Assembly: GCA_028716365.1 (NCBI GenBank)
Contig: JAQUPZ010000006.1
Coordinates: forward strand, 186,001-250,000
Direction of reading: 5' to 3'
Source of the DNA: Kiritimatiellia bacterium
GTDB lineage: Bacteria > Verrucomicrobiota > Kiritimatiellia > UBA8416 > YA12-FULL-48-11
Length of the DNA: 64,000 nucleotides
This document shows, piece by piece, positions 43,955-51,924 of this stretch. The notes beneath the pieces are model-generated. The model saw only the letters and a list, made by a program, of their open reading frames with translations. It did no database searches and was not told the origin of the DNA. Within the stretch, counting starts at the first letter, position 1. Each line of letters starts with the position of its first letter. The position numbers and the translations under genes were made by a program.

Positions 43955-45998
43955 TATTGTCCTTGCGGCCATGCCCTACGCGGTCATCGAGCACCCGTCG
44001 CTTGCGTTGGGACTGCTGAAGGCAGAACTGACCCGCGAGGGGCTTGACGCAGTTACCTGCAATGAATGGCTTTACTTCGTCGAAAAGATCGGTTTCAACG
44101 CCTACATCTTGGTAAGCAACTGCTCAACGACGGACCAGCTTGGGGAATGGACCTTCGCGGGCGCCGCTTTTCCAGACTTCAAGCCAAACCATGACGATTA
44201 CATCCGCAACCTGGATTTCCCTGTCGAGCATGAGAAGTGGTTCGAGATCAGGCGCCGCGCCAAACTCTTTGTTGACGAAGCGGCAGGCCGCATACTGGAA
44301 CACAATCCAAGGATAGTTGGATGCAGCTCTGTATTCCAACAACACTGCGCCTCGCTTGCGCTGCTGCGGCGCATCCGCGAACTTGCGCCAGAAGTGGCGA
44401 CCGTGATGGGCGGTGCCAACTGCGAAGGATCGATGGGACGGGTCACCCACGAGGCATTCACATGGGTGGATTTCGTGGTTTCCGGGGAAGCGGACGAAAC
44501 GTTCCCGTTGCTTTGCAGGCAGGTACTGGAGAATGGACGGCAGGCAGATCCTGCTTTGCTGCCGACAGGCGTACTGGGCCCGCGCGATCGCTCCGTCCGT
44601 CCGTCCCGGGACCCAGGGCGTTCCGTAATCAATGACATGAACACCCTGCCCGAACCGGACTACAGCGACTATTTCGCCGATCTCAGGCGAACCAGGCTGG
44701 AAGTGTACACCCGGCCGGGTTTGATGATGGAAACTTCGCGAGGCTGCTGGTGGGGCCAGAAACGGCAATGCACATTCTGCGGCTTGAACGGTCACGGCAT
44801 GCAGTTCCGCATTAAAAAGCCTGACCGGGCATTGTCTGAAATAAGTAACCTTTCAAAGCGGTACGGAATAAACCGTATCACCATGGCGGACAACATACTC
44901 AGCATGGACTATGTCCGTTCGTTACTGCCGGTACTTGCCGCTGACAGTTGCAAGTACCTTTTTGCATACGAAACCAAGGCGAACATGCGCCGGGAACACA
45001 TGAGAACCATGGCCGCGGCCGGTATACACTGGATCCAGCCCGGAATCGAGAGCATGCACCCTGAAGTCTTGTCGCTCCTTAGAAAGGGAACCACGGTTTG
45101 TACCAACATCGAACTGCTGAAATGGGCGCGGGAATTCGGCATTTTCGTACTGTGGAATTTCCTCGCGTTTGTTCCGGGTGAGAAGGATGAATGGTATGAC
45201 GAGATGGCAGAATGGCTGCCGTTGCTCTCACACCTCAACCCGCCAACACGCCCGGCCGTGACAACCCTTCGGTTCGACAGATTCAGCGCCTATTTCCAGG
45301 ATCCAGGCAGTTTCAACCTGAAACTGGAACCGTACGCGGACTACAGCCAGGTATACCCGCTTTCGCCGCAACAGATCCTCGACCTGGCATACTTTTTCCG
45401 GAGCGAGAATGTCCCGAATAGCGACAATAATCACACCGAACGAAACGGCACAAATCGGCTCAACCGGGTCCTCGCGGAGTGGCGCGAGGTCTTCTGGGGA
45501 AAGTTGAACGCTGTAACCGGTTCTGATTTCCAGAATACCTGTCCGGTCCTGACCATGCGTGATGACAACAGAAGAATCCGGATCAGGGATACCCGCCCGG
45601 TTGCCGTTCAGGCAGACATCGAACTTCAGGGAACGGCTGCGGTTGTCTACCGCGCCTGCGACCGGGCACAGAAGCCAGAATCTCTCCAGAGAATAGTCGA
45701 TGAAAATTCTCCCGTGCCGGCACCACCCGATGCCCTGCAACAGGTGATAAACTCCCTTATTGAAATGAAGATCATGCTCCAGGTTGACGGTCGGCTGCTG
45801 AGCCTTGCGGTCAGGGAACCGGCATGCCTGTACCCGCCCTACGAAGACTATCCGGGGGGATCGATGGCGCCGTACCTCAGTATGCTGCAGGCTGATACAG
45901 AGCCGGATAACATTTCCGTCTTCCAGGCCTACGGGTTACGAATTGACGATGATACTGACCCTGGCTGCGACGGACAGGCTGCCGGAATACAGGGCTGA
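43947..45998 (+). CDS. Radical SAM C-methyltransferase B (B12-binding, RiPP maturation)
   Basis: 683 residues from ATG 43947 (GGAG 7 bases upstream), overlapping the end of gene A by 8 bases. It is a close tandem paralogue of A: MPYAVIEHPSLALGLLKAEL, the same cobalamin-domain motifs (GCSSVFQQHCASLALLRRIREL, GGANCEGSMGRVTHE), the same cluster at C267, C275 and C278 (SRGCWWGQKRQCTFCG) and a C-terminal winged-helix-like segment (QGTAAVVYRACDRAQKPE). Probably arose by duplication. Expected to C-methylate precursor residues; which ones cannot be told. The precursor genes follow 85 bases downstream. Confidence 0.9.
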   Translation: MADIVLAAMPYAVIEHPSLALGLLKAELTREGLDAVTCNEWLYFVEKIGFNAYILVSNCSTTDQLGEWTFAGAAFPDFKPNHDDYIRNLDFPVEHEKWFEIRRRAKLFVDEAAGRILEHNPRIVGCSSVFQQHCASLALLRRIRELAPEVATVMGGANCEGSMGRVTHEAFTWVDFVVSGEADETFPLLCRQVLENGRQADPALLPTGVLGPRDRSVRPSRDPGRSVINDMNTLPEPDYSDYFADLRRTRLEVYTRPGLMMETSRGCWWGQKRQCTFCGLNGHGMQFRIKKPDRALSEISNLSKRYGINRITMADNILSMDYVRSLLPVLAADSCKYLFAYETKANMRREHMRTMAAAGIHWIQPGIESMHPEVLSLLRKGTTVCTNIELLKWAREFGIFVLWNFLAFVPGEKDEWYDEMAEWLPLLSHLNPPTRPAVTTLRFDRFSAYFQDPGSFNLKLEPYADYSQVYPLSPQQILDLAYFFRSENVPNSDNNHTERNGTNRLNRVLAEWREVFWGKLNAVTGSDFQNTCPVLTMRDDNRRIRIRDTRPVAVQADIELQGTAAVVYRACDRAQKPESLQRIVDENSPVPAPPDALQQVINSLIEMKIMLQVDGRLLSLAVREPACLYPPYEDYPGGSMAPYLSMLQADTEPDNISVFQAYGLRIDDDTDPGCDGQAAGIQG

Positions 45999-46083
45999 AC
46001 CTGGAACAGTTGCCATGCCGAAATTGTTATGGTAATGTTGAGGAAACAATTACAGCAAGAATGCTGCAAGCAAGGAGGAATTT

Positions 46084-46446
46084 ATGGCCGAACAGAAAAA
46101 ACCAACGGGACGCAGGGAGTTCGAAGCCCAGATCGTCAAGAAGGCATGGAAAGATGCCAAGTTCAAAAAAGAACTGCTGACCAATCCAAAGTCTGTGCTC
46201 GAGAAAGAACTGAAGGTAATAAACAAGGATGTAAAACTGCCTGCCTCAGTGAAGGTCAAGGTTGTCGAAGAAACCGCCGACACGATTTACCTCGTGCTGC
46301 CGCGCAATCCAAAGGAAGTGGTCGGCAAGGATCTCTCCGATAAGGACCTTGAAGCAGTTGCAGGGGGAACCCTTTACGGGGTGGTCAGATCTACCGGGAT
46401 CCAGTTGGGACAGATAAATCGGGCAAACATGCTCCTGGTAATATAA
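46084..46446 (+). CDS. NHLP/proteusin precursor 1 (apparently frameshifted in the core)
   Basis: 120 residues. AAGGAGG lies 5 bases before ATG 46084. Residues 1-95 are a nitrile-hydratase-alpha-like leader (FEAQIVKKAWKDAKFKKELL, KVKVVEETADTIYLVLPRNP) ending in LEAVAGG; 80 of 95 positions match precursor 2. The in-frame core after GG is 25 residues (TLYGVVRSTGIQLGQ, then INRANMLLVI). In the +2 frame an Asn-rich tail, GNINVNLNINTALVSG, runs from 46437 to the TAA at 46485-46487. Restoring one base near 46431 would join them into a 39-residue core with Asn at 17, 20, 25, 27, 29, 31 and 33. So this copy is probably inactivated by a one-base deletion, or a sequencing error. Confidence 0.88.
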   Translation: MAEQKKPTGRREFEAQIVKKAWKDAKFKKELLTNPKSVLEKELKVINKDVKLPASVKVKVVEETADTIYLVLPRNPKEVVGKDLSDKDLEAVAGGTLYGVVRSTGIQLGQINRANMLLVI

Positions 46447-46487
46447 ATGTTAACCTGAATATCAATACAGCCCTGGTTTCAGGATAA
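46437..46487 (+). other. Out-of-frame remnant of precursor 1 core
   Basis: Read from 46437 in the +2 frame relative to precursor 1, this segment gives GNINVNLNINTALVSG and a stop. The alternating Asn/aliphatic pattern matches the core of precursor 2 (GNINVNANVNV) and is unlikely by chance right after a proteusin gene. Confidence 0.75.
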
Positions 46488-46529
46488 TCACCGTCCTGCC
46501 AGCGTTGTTCCGAATATGGATGAAAAGGC

Positions 46530-46558
46530 TTGTCGCCGCCACGCATATCCGTTATACA
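46530..46558 (+). promoter_or_regulatory. Candidate sigma-70 promoter for precursor 2
   Basis: TTGTCG (46530-46535), a 17-base spacer, then TATACA (46553-46558). It lies 48 bases before the start codon of precursor 2 in an AT-richer gap between the two precursor genes. Prediction by eye only. Confidence 0.4.
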
Positions 46559-46606
46559 CTACCTATTCATCTAGATACTCTCGAGTTTAAACAACAAGGA
46601 GGATGT

Positions 46607-47044
46607 ATGGCTGAACAGAAAAAGGCAGCGGGGAGAAAAGAGTTTGAAGCTAAGATCGTAAAGAAGGCTTGGAAGGACGCCGCTTTCAAAAAAGAATTGC
46701 TGGCCAATCCAAAGTCCGTTCTTGAAAAAGAGCTGCAGTCGATACAAAAGGGCGTGAAGCTGCCTGCTTCCATCAAGGTCAAGGTTGTTGAAGAAACGGC
46801 TGATACGATCTACCTCGTATTGCCGCGGAATCCTAAAGAAGTCAGTGGCAAGGAGCTTTCGGACAACGAACTGGAAGCGGTTGCCGGCGGAACGATCACG
46901 GTTGTGGGCGTGGGTATCGCCGCAGTTACCGTAAACACGGGCGCGAATGTGAACCAGACCGCAAACGGCAATATCAATGTCAATGCCAACGTGAACGTCC
47001 AGGTCAACATGAGTGTTCAGACCACTACCACCTCGACCAATTAA
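46607..47044 (+). CDS. NHLP/proteusin precursor 2, polytheonamide-like core
   Basis: 145 residues from ATG 46607, with a perfect AAGGAGG 4 bases upstream; the frame extends farther 5' but leader alignment with precursor 1 fixes this start. Residues 1-95 are the nitrile-hydratase-like leader ending ELEAVAGG. The 50-residue core begins TITVVGVGIAAVTVNTGANV and has no Cys. From core position 15 onward residues alternate: odd positions Asn/Thr/Gln/Ser, even positions Val/Ile/Ala/Gly. Asn occurs at 15, 21, 27, 33 and 39, exactly six apart, and at 19, 25, 31 and 29, 35. The segments NTGA-VNQ and GNINV match the polytheonamide precursor PoyA as I remember it. Expected product: a D/L-alternating beta-helical pore former. 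Confidence 0.93.
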   Translation: MAEQKKAAGRKEFEAKIVKKAWKDAAFKKELLANPKSVLEKELQSIQKGVKLPASIKVKVVEETADTIYLVLPRNPKEVSGKELSDNELEAVAGGTITVVGVGIAAVTVNTGANVNQTANGNINVNANVNVQVNMSVQTTTTSTN

Positions 47045-47110
47045 CAGCGGATGGCGTGCTGGTAAAGTTGACATGGATTAATGATAACGGATTACACTGT
47101 TTTCATGTGA

Positions 47111-47143
47111 AATGGCGCGGGTTTCGCCCGCGCCATTTTCTTT
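47111..47143 (+). terminator. Rho-independent terminator/attenuator after precursor 2
   Basis: An 11-base-pair stem AATGGCGCGGG/CCCGCGCCATT with loop TTTCG, then TTCTTT. It lies 66 bases after the precursor 2 stop and before the third radical SAM gene, so it probably limits enzyme transcription relative to the abundant precursor mRNA and stabilises its 3' end. Confidence 0.85.
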
Positions 47144-47199
47144 GCCCAACCCGTTCAGTCCCGCTGGCGCCGTAACGCTGAACAAGGAAATATTTGCCC

Positions 47200-49245
47200 A
47201 TGGATGTCAGCCTGGTATTCATGCCGTATGGCGCCGTAGAGCGCCCCGCGATCAGCCTGGGAATCCTGAAGGCCGCCCTGCGGGATACCGGGATCCCGTC
47301 GTCGGTCAGCTACGCCAACATCTGGTTTGCGGAAACGCTCGGCATGCATGCCTATTGGTTTACCAGCGTGTTCTCACAGGCAGACCTTCTGGGCGAATGG
47401 ACATTCTCTCGCGCTGCCTTTCCGGACTTTACCACGGATGACGACACCTTCATGGAAACGGCCGAGCTTACCATCCGGAAAATCCATGATGAGCGAAAGC
47501 TGAAATATTTCCTGTGCGGGCGCGACATGAAAGATGTATTCCGTGAAATACGCGACAAGGCCGGCTTATTCGTAGACCAGGCTGCCCGCCGCTTGCTGTC
47601 AGGTAACCCTCGCGTGGTAGGCTGCGGCTCCATGTTCCAACAGCACTGCGCATCCCTCGCCCTGCTGCGGCGTATCCGCGAGCTGGCACCAGACGTGGTA
47701 ACGGTGATGGGCGGTGCCAACTGTGAAGGAGAAATGGGCTTGGCAACACACCAGCTGTTCGACTGGGTCGACTTTGTTGTGTCAGGTGACGCAGAGGAAG
47801 CCCTTCCGCAGTTGTGCCGCCTCGTGCTTGAGAGAGGCCGGGCAGTAGAGCCGGGGGATATACCACAAGGGATATGGGCTCCTCACCACCGCGGACAACC
47901 CGGCATGCCGTCCAATTACCGTATCCTGCTGAAGGATTTGAACACTTCGCCAATCCCGGATTACAGCGATTACTTTGAGACAATCAGGGTATCGGAAGTG
48001 GCCCGTTACGTGAATCCCGGCCAGCTGGTTGAAACATCGCGCGGATGTTGGTGGGGCCAGAAACACCCGTGCTCTTTCTGCGGACTCATCGGCGAAGGCG
48101 CACAGTACCGGCCCAAGACACCGGCACGGGCACTGCAGGAGTATGAGTCCCTGACGCGGCTAAACGGCGTCAACTGTTTCATGGCCGTGGATAACATCAT
48201 GGACATGGAATATTTCAAGACTGTCCTGCCCGCCTTGAAGGAAGCCGGGCGTCCTTACACCCTGATGTACGAGATCAAGGCCAACCTGTCGCGGGACCAG
48301 GTCCGCCTGCTCTCGGAGGCCGGCGTGCGCTGGGTCCAGCCAGGACTCGAGAGCCTCAGTGACCACGTGCTGAAACTTCTCAACAAGGGCACAACTATAC
48401 TGATGAACATCCAGCTCCTGAAATGGGCTAGGGAGTTTGGCATCTACGTAACCTGGAATATCCTACAGGGAATCCCGGGCGACGCGGATGAAGATTACGG
48501 CGACATGGCCACCATGATTCCATCACTGGTCCACCTCCAGCCGCCCATGGGGCTGGCCTGGATCGAGTTTGAACGCTTCAGCGTGTACCATTCCCATCCG
48601 GAACGGTTCGGACTGAAACTTGTGCCGCGGACAACGTATTCACACATTTATCCCCTTTCCCGGGAACAGATTTCACGGCTGGCATACTACTTCGAGGACT
48701 CCGGCGGCTGTGCATCCGGCAGCAACCGGGGCGGCCCCGGAATCACCCAGCTGCAGAGGAGTCAGATTGACTGGCTTTTCCTGTGGATCCGCTGGTGGCG
48801 GAACGGAGATGACTACCGGGTCGTATTGACCATGGATGAGAGCGAGTCCGGCCTTCACATCACCGACACGCGCCCATGCGCCATGCAGCATGACACCACG
48901 CTGACCGGGCTCGAGGCTCTCGTCTACTCGCTCTGCGACAAGGGTCCGTCTGTCCAAGGTTTGCTGGACTCCTGCCGGCAGAGCGGATATTCTGACGCCT
49001 CTCTGGAACAGGTACAGGCGATCCTGAAGGATTTCAAGACCAGGCGCCTAGTTCTTGAATTGAACGACAGGGTATTGAGCCTCGCTACGCGAAAAGCGGA
49101 CGTACCGCCCGTAATGGCGTTCCCTGGCGGCGATATCCGCTTGGAAGAGATGTTTGGAGCAACACCATTGAACATCAACTATGTTCAAGGTGAAGATCCC
49201 CGGGATCAGACTTTGGGATCATGGTTGTCGATGGGAGACCTGTAA
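47200..49245 (+). CDS. Radical SAM C-methyltransferase C (B12-binding, RiPP maturation)
   Basis: 681 residues from ATG 47200 (AAGGA about 12 bases upstream; a TTG 6 bases earlier is in frame). Third paralogue: FMPYGAVERPAISLGILKAAL at the start, cobalamin-domain motifs GCGSMFQQHCASLALLRRIREL and GGANCEGEMG, and SRGCWWGQKHPCSFCG giving C283-x7-C291-x2-C294. It is more divergent than A and B and carries about 16 extra residues before the cluster. The C-terminal winged-helix-like segment (LTGLEALVYSLCDKGPSVQG) is present. It ends one base before the epimerase gene. Divergence suggests a different site preference. Confidence 0.9.
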   Translation: MDVSLVFMPYGAVERPAISLGILKAALRDTGIPSSVSYANIWFAETLGMHAYWFTSVFSQADLLGEWTFSRAAFPDFTTDDDTFMETAELTIRKIHDERKLKYFLCGRDMKDVFREIRDKAGLFVDQAARRLLSGNPRVVGCGSMFQQHCASLALLRRIRELAPDVVTVMGGANCEGEMGLATHQLFDWVDFVVSGDAEEALPQLCRLVLERGRAVEPGDIPQGIWAPHHRGQPGMPSNYRILLKDLNTSPIPDYSDYFETIRVSEVARYVNPGQLVETSRGCWWGQKHPCSFCGLIGEGAQYRPKTPARALQEYESLTRLNGVNCFMAVDNIMDMEYFKTVLPALKEAGRPYTLMYEIKANLSRDQVRLLSEAGVRWVQPGLESLSDHVLKLLNKGTTILMNIQLLKWAREFGIYVTWNILQGIPGDADEDYGDMATMIPSLVHLQPPMGLAWIEFERFSVYHSHPERFGLKLVPRTTYSHIYPLSREQISRLAYYFEDSGGCASGSNRGGPGITQLQRSQIDWLFLWIRWWRNGDDYRVVLTMDESESGLHITDTRPCAMQHDTTLTGLEALVYSLCDKGPSVQGLLDSCRQSGYSDASLEQVQAILKDFKTRRLVLELNDRVLSLATRKADVPPVMAFPGGDIRLEEMFGATPLNINYVQGEDPRDQTLGSWLSMGDL

Positions 49246-49246
49246 C

Positions 49247-50761
49247 ATGAAGAAGAACAAAGACAGAGAAACACAGTCAGCTGCAGAAACCGGCCGCTGC
49301 GCTCCAGTCGGCATGGTCAAGCGTTTCCTTGAACTGTGGACATCCGGACCGGCATTCAAGGCGGAGGTGCTGAAAGATCCGCAAGGAACAATGCATCATT
49401 ACGGGCTTGATGTCGATCCGGAGGATATCCGCGCGCTGTGGGACTGGGATTACGCGGCCAAGGCTGTTGCCGAGAACCTGCCCGTAACTCCCACCGTGAA
49501 GCAATACCGGGAGTTCATTAACGAAAAACTCCGCTGGCGCGAACTCGTCCGCGAAGAGTGCAGCCCCGCCGAGCACCGCTTCAAGACCTGGCGGGACAGG
49601 CAGATCAAACGCAACATGCTGGAAATCGGAGTGGACCAGGACAGCAAGATGATACACACCCCGGTTGCCTTCGAGCTGGCCTATGGCTGCTCCATGAAAT
49701 GCTGGTTCTGTGCGCTTAATGCACCGCCCCTTCAGGCGGTGTACGAGTACACGCCCGAAAACCGCAACCTCTTCCGCGCGATCCTGGCCATCCTGAAGGA
49801 TGTCGCCGGGCCCTCCGCCAAGTGGGGATGCAGCTATTGGGCCACTGAACCGCTCGACAATCCCAACTACGAGAAGTTCTGCATGGATTTCTACGACATA
49901 TTGGGCATATACCCGCAGACAACCACCGCCGACCCGATGAGAGACCCCGCCCGGTTACGCAAGATCCTGGCGGATTCAAGGGCAAGGGGCTGCCTAGTCA
50001 ACCGGTTCTCCATAATGACGTTGCAGATCCTGGAACGCGTGCACAGGGAATTCACGCCGGACGAACTGCAATGGGTTGAGCTGATCCTGCAAAATGCCGA
50101 GGCCGATCCGGTAAAGGCAGTATCAGGCCGCTTCACGGAACGGAACCGGACAAACCCCAAGCTGGCAGAGCGGGAGAAGGCGAAAGTGCTGGCTGCAATA
50201 AAAGAACAGAACAAGAACTTCAAAGGTGACCTTTCAACAATCAACGTCAACCTGCCCGGCACAACATCATGCATGACCGGATTCAGGATCAACATGGTCA
50301 AGAAGACTGTCGAGCTTGCCAGTCCGTGTAACGCGTGCGAAAAGTGGCCAAACGGGTACATCGTTTTCGAAAGCGGCACTTTTAACACTGCCGAAGATTT
50401 CAAGAGCCTGGTCGATGGCATGGTGGAACGCGTAATGCTTACAACCGTGCCGGCAGACCGGCGGCTGCGGTTAGGACGCGTGCTCAAGTACAGTCACGTG
50501 CCCAACGGCTTCCAGGTGGCATCGATTTCGAGGGGCGTACAGGTTGCAAACGAGGCATCCGCCGACATGATCAGGATGATCGGAGACCTCATCAGGGACG
50601 GACAGAATACCGCCTGCGAGATCGCGCTGTTGTGCTTCTACCAGCTGGGTGTTCCAACAGAGGTGACGATGGGCGCGATCAACCACCTGTTCGAGAACGG
50701 AATGCTGGACGAGGAACCCGACAACCAGCACACAGAAAAAGCTGGGCAGGCAGGACGGTGA
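49247..50761 (+). CDS. PoyD-like radical SAM peptide epimerase
   Basis: 504 residues from ATG 49247, one base after the previous stop, with GGGAG 9 bases upstream. Radical SAM motif CSMKCWFC: C148-x3-C152-x2-C155. Further down, NLPGTTSCMTGFRINMVKKTVELASPCNACEKWPNGYI supplies extra cysteines typical of the PoyD/OspD epimerase group. These enzymes turn L- into D-residues irreversibly, from the C-terminal end of proteusin cores. Residues about 20-60 (VKRFLELWTSGPAFKAEVL then DPQGTMHHYGLDVDPEDI) resemble the nitrile-hydratase-like leader. A C-terminal segment (about 460-490, IALLCFYQLGVPTEV) may be a small helical domain. Confidence 0.87.
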   Translation: MKKNKDRETQSAAETGRCAPVGMVKRFLELWTSGPAFKAEVLKDPQGTMHHYGLDVDPEDIRALWDWDYAAKAVAENLPVTPTVKQYREFINEKLRWRELVREECSPAEHRFKTWRDRQIKRNMLEIGVDQDSKMIHTPVAFELAYGCSMKCWFCALNAPPLQAVYEYTPENRNLFRAILAILKDVAGPSAKWGCSYWATEPLDNPNYEKFCMDFYDILGIYPQTTTADPMRDPARLRKILADSRARGCLVNRFSIMTLQILERVHREFTPDELQWVELILQNAEADPVKAVSGRFTERNRTNPKLAEREKAKVLAAIKEQNKNFKGDLSTINVNLPGTTSCMTGFRINMVKKTVELASPCNACEKWPNGYIVFESGTFNTAEDFKSLVDGMVERVMLTTVPADRRLRLGRVLKYSHVPNGFQVASISRGVQVANEASADMIRMIGDLIRDGQNTACEIALLCFYQLGVPTEVTMGAINHLFENGMLDEEPDNQHTEKAGQAGR

Positions 50762-50766
50762 AAGAC

Positions 50767-51924
50767 ATGGATATAAAGGGATTTGAACCCGCATTACGTG
50801 AACTGCGAAACTGGCTGGACATCACCGGTTTTCACGATGCCTACAAGTACATTGTCGGTGCAAACGGCTATGCGGTATCGCCGTCCCATTTCCAGGACCG
50901 GTACTATTATTTCCTGGACGGTTTCAGCATGCAGGTTCGCGGTGACACTGACGGAATGAACCTTCTCAGCTGCCTGACCGCATGCCAGGAAGTCGAGCTT
51001 GCATCACTTTCCGCGACCGAGCGGCGGCTGGCCGACATGCTCGTGGAATGCGGCCTGCTGGCACAGCGCGGCAACCTGCTGGTTAACGAACGGTACCAGC
51101 TGATCTCGATCTGCAACATGTACCTGCTGGTGGATATCCGCATTCATTTCCACCAGCTTGGCGTCCACGAGGTTTACATTGGTCCCGACAGCACGTTCCT
51201 ACTGTATTACATTCCCATGGAGAAAATACGGCCCGGCCACCGTATCCTTGACATGTGTACTGGCACCGGCGTCATCGGAGTATGCTTGTCGCGGTTTTCC
51301 GACCATGTGCTCTCCACGGACATCGGCGACGCGCCGCTCCGGCTGGCACCGCTGAACCGCATACTGAACGGCAAGGAAAACAGCATCGAGATCCGCAGGG
51401 AAGACCTGCGCGAGACAATGACGCGCGATGACAAGTTCGATCTCATCACCTGTAATCCGCCATTCGTGGCAACTCCACCGGAATTTGTGTCGCCATTATA
51501 CGCGCTTGGAACAGGCTCTGACGGGCTGGACTACCTCCGCCTGCTCGTCGAACGCTCGGTCCCAAAGCTGAATCCGGGCGGCGAAGCCTGCTACGTCGCC
51601 GACCTGGTAGGCGATGGCGACCAGCCCTACTTTGTACATGAGCTGGAACACTACGCTCAAAAGCTTGGCGCAGCTATCGACGTCTTCATCGACCACAGGA
51701 TCAACCGCCAGGATCAAATCCAGCCGATCTCATCTTTCCTCCACTGCCTCAACCCGGATGTTCCGAGGGAGAAAATCGTTATGAGGGTAACGGATTACCT
51801 CGAAAAGGATCTTAAGGCGGATTTCTATTACCTCTCGACACTGCGCATCCGTCCGATGCTCGTCGGGTACGGAGTCCGCGTATTCAATCGGTACAGGAAA
51901 CATGAGCTCGCATGGATACACTGA
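50767..51924 (+). CDS. PoyE-like SAM methyltransferase (candidate Asn N-methyltransferase)
   Basis: 385 residues from ATG 50767; the alternative GTG at 50758 overlaps the previous stop as GTGA. A Rossmann methyltransferase of the HemK/PrmC type: DMCTGTGVIGVCLSRFSDHVLSTDI (motif I, Asp162) and ITCNPPFVATPPEF with NPPF at 230-233. The NPPF motif marks methylation of planar amide or amine nitrogens. In the polytheonamide pathway PoyE N-methylates Asn side chains spaced six residues apart, which fits the Asn ladder of precursor 2. The N-terminal 140 residues look like a helical extension. It overlaps the dehydratase gene by 23 bases. Confidence 0.83.
   Translation: MDIKGFEPALRELRNWLDITGFHDAYKYIVGANGYAVSPSHFQDRYYYFLDGFSMQVRGDTDGMNLLSCLTACQEVELASLSATERRLADMLVECGLLAQRGNLLVNERYQLISICNMYLLVDIRIHFHQLGVHEVYIGPDSTFLLYYIPMEKIRPGHRILDMCTGTGVIGVCLSRFSDHVLSTDIGDAPLRLAPLNRILNGKENSIEIRREDLRETMTRDDKFDLITCNPPFVATPPEFVSPLYALGTGSDGLDYLRLLVERSVPKLNPGGEACYVADLVGDGDQPYFVHELEHYAQKLGAAIDVFIDHRINRQDQIQPISSFLHCLNPDVPREKIVMRVTDYLEKDLKADFYYLSTLRIRPMLVGYGVRVFNRYRKHELAWIH

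Noticed and set aside
46084..46487. Programmed ribosomal frameshift in precursor 1
   Set aside because: No canonical slippery sequence with a downstream hairpin is seen at the junction; a one-base deletion is simpler.
46570..46592. XbaI, XhoI and PmeI recognition sequences within 23 bases, resembling a cloning polylinker
   Set aside because: No vector sequence surrounds them and the segment sits in a natural gap between the two precursor genes with a good ribosome binding site; treated as coincidence.
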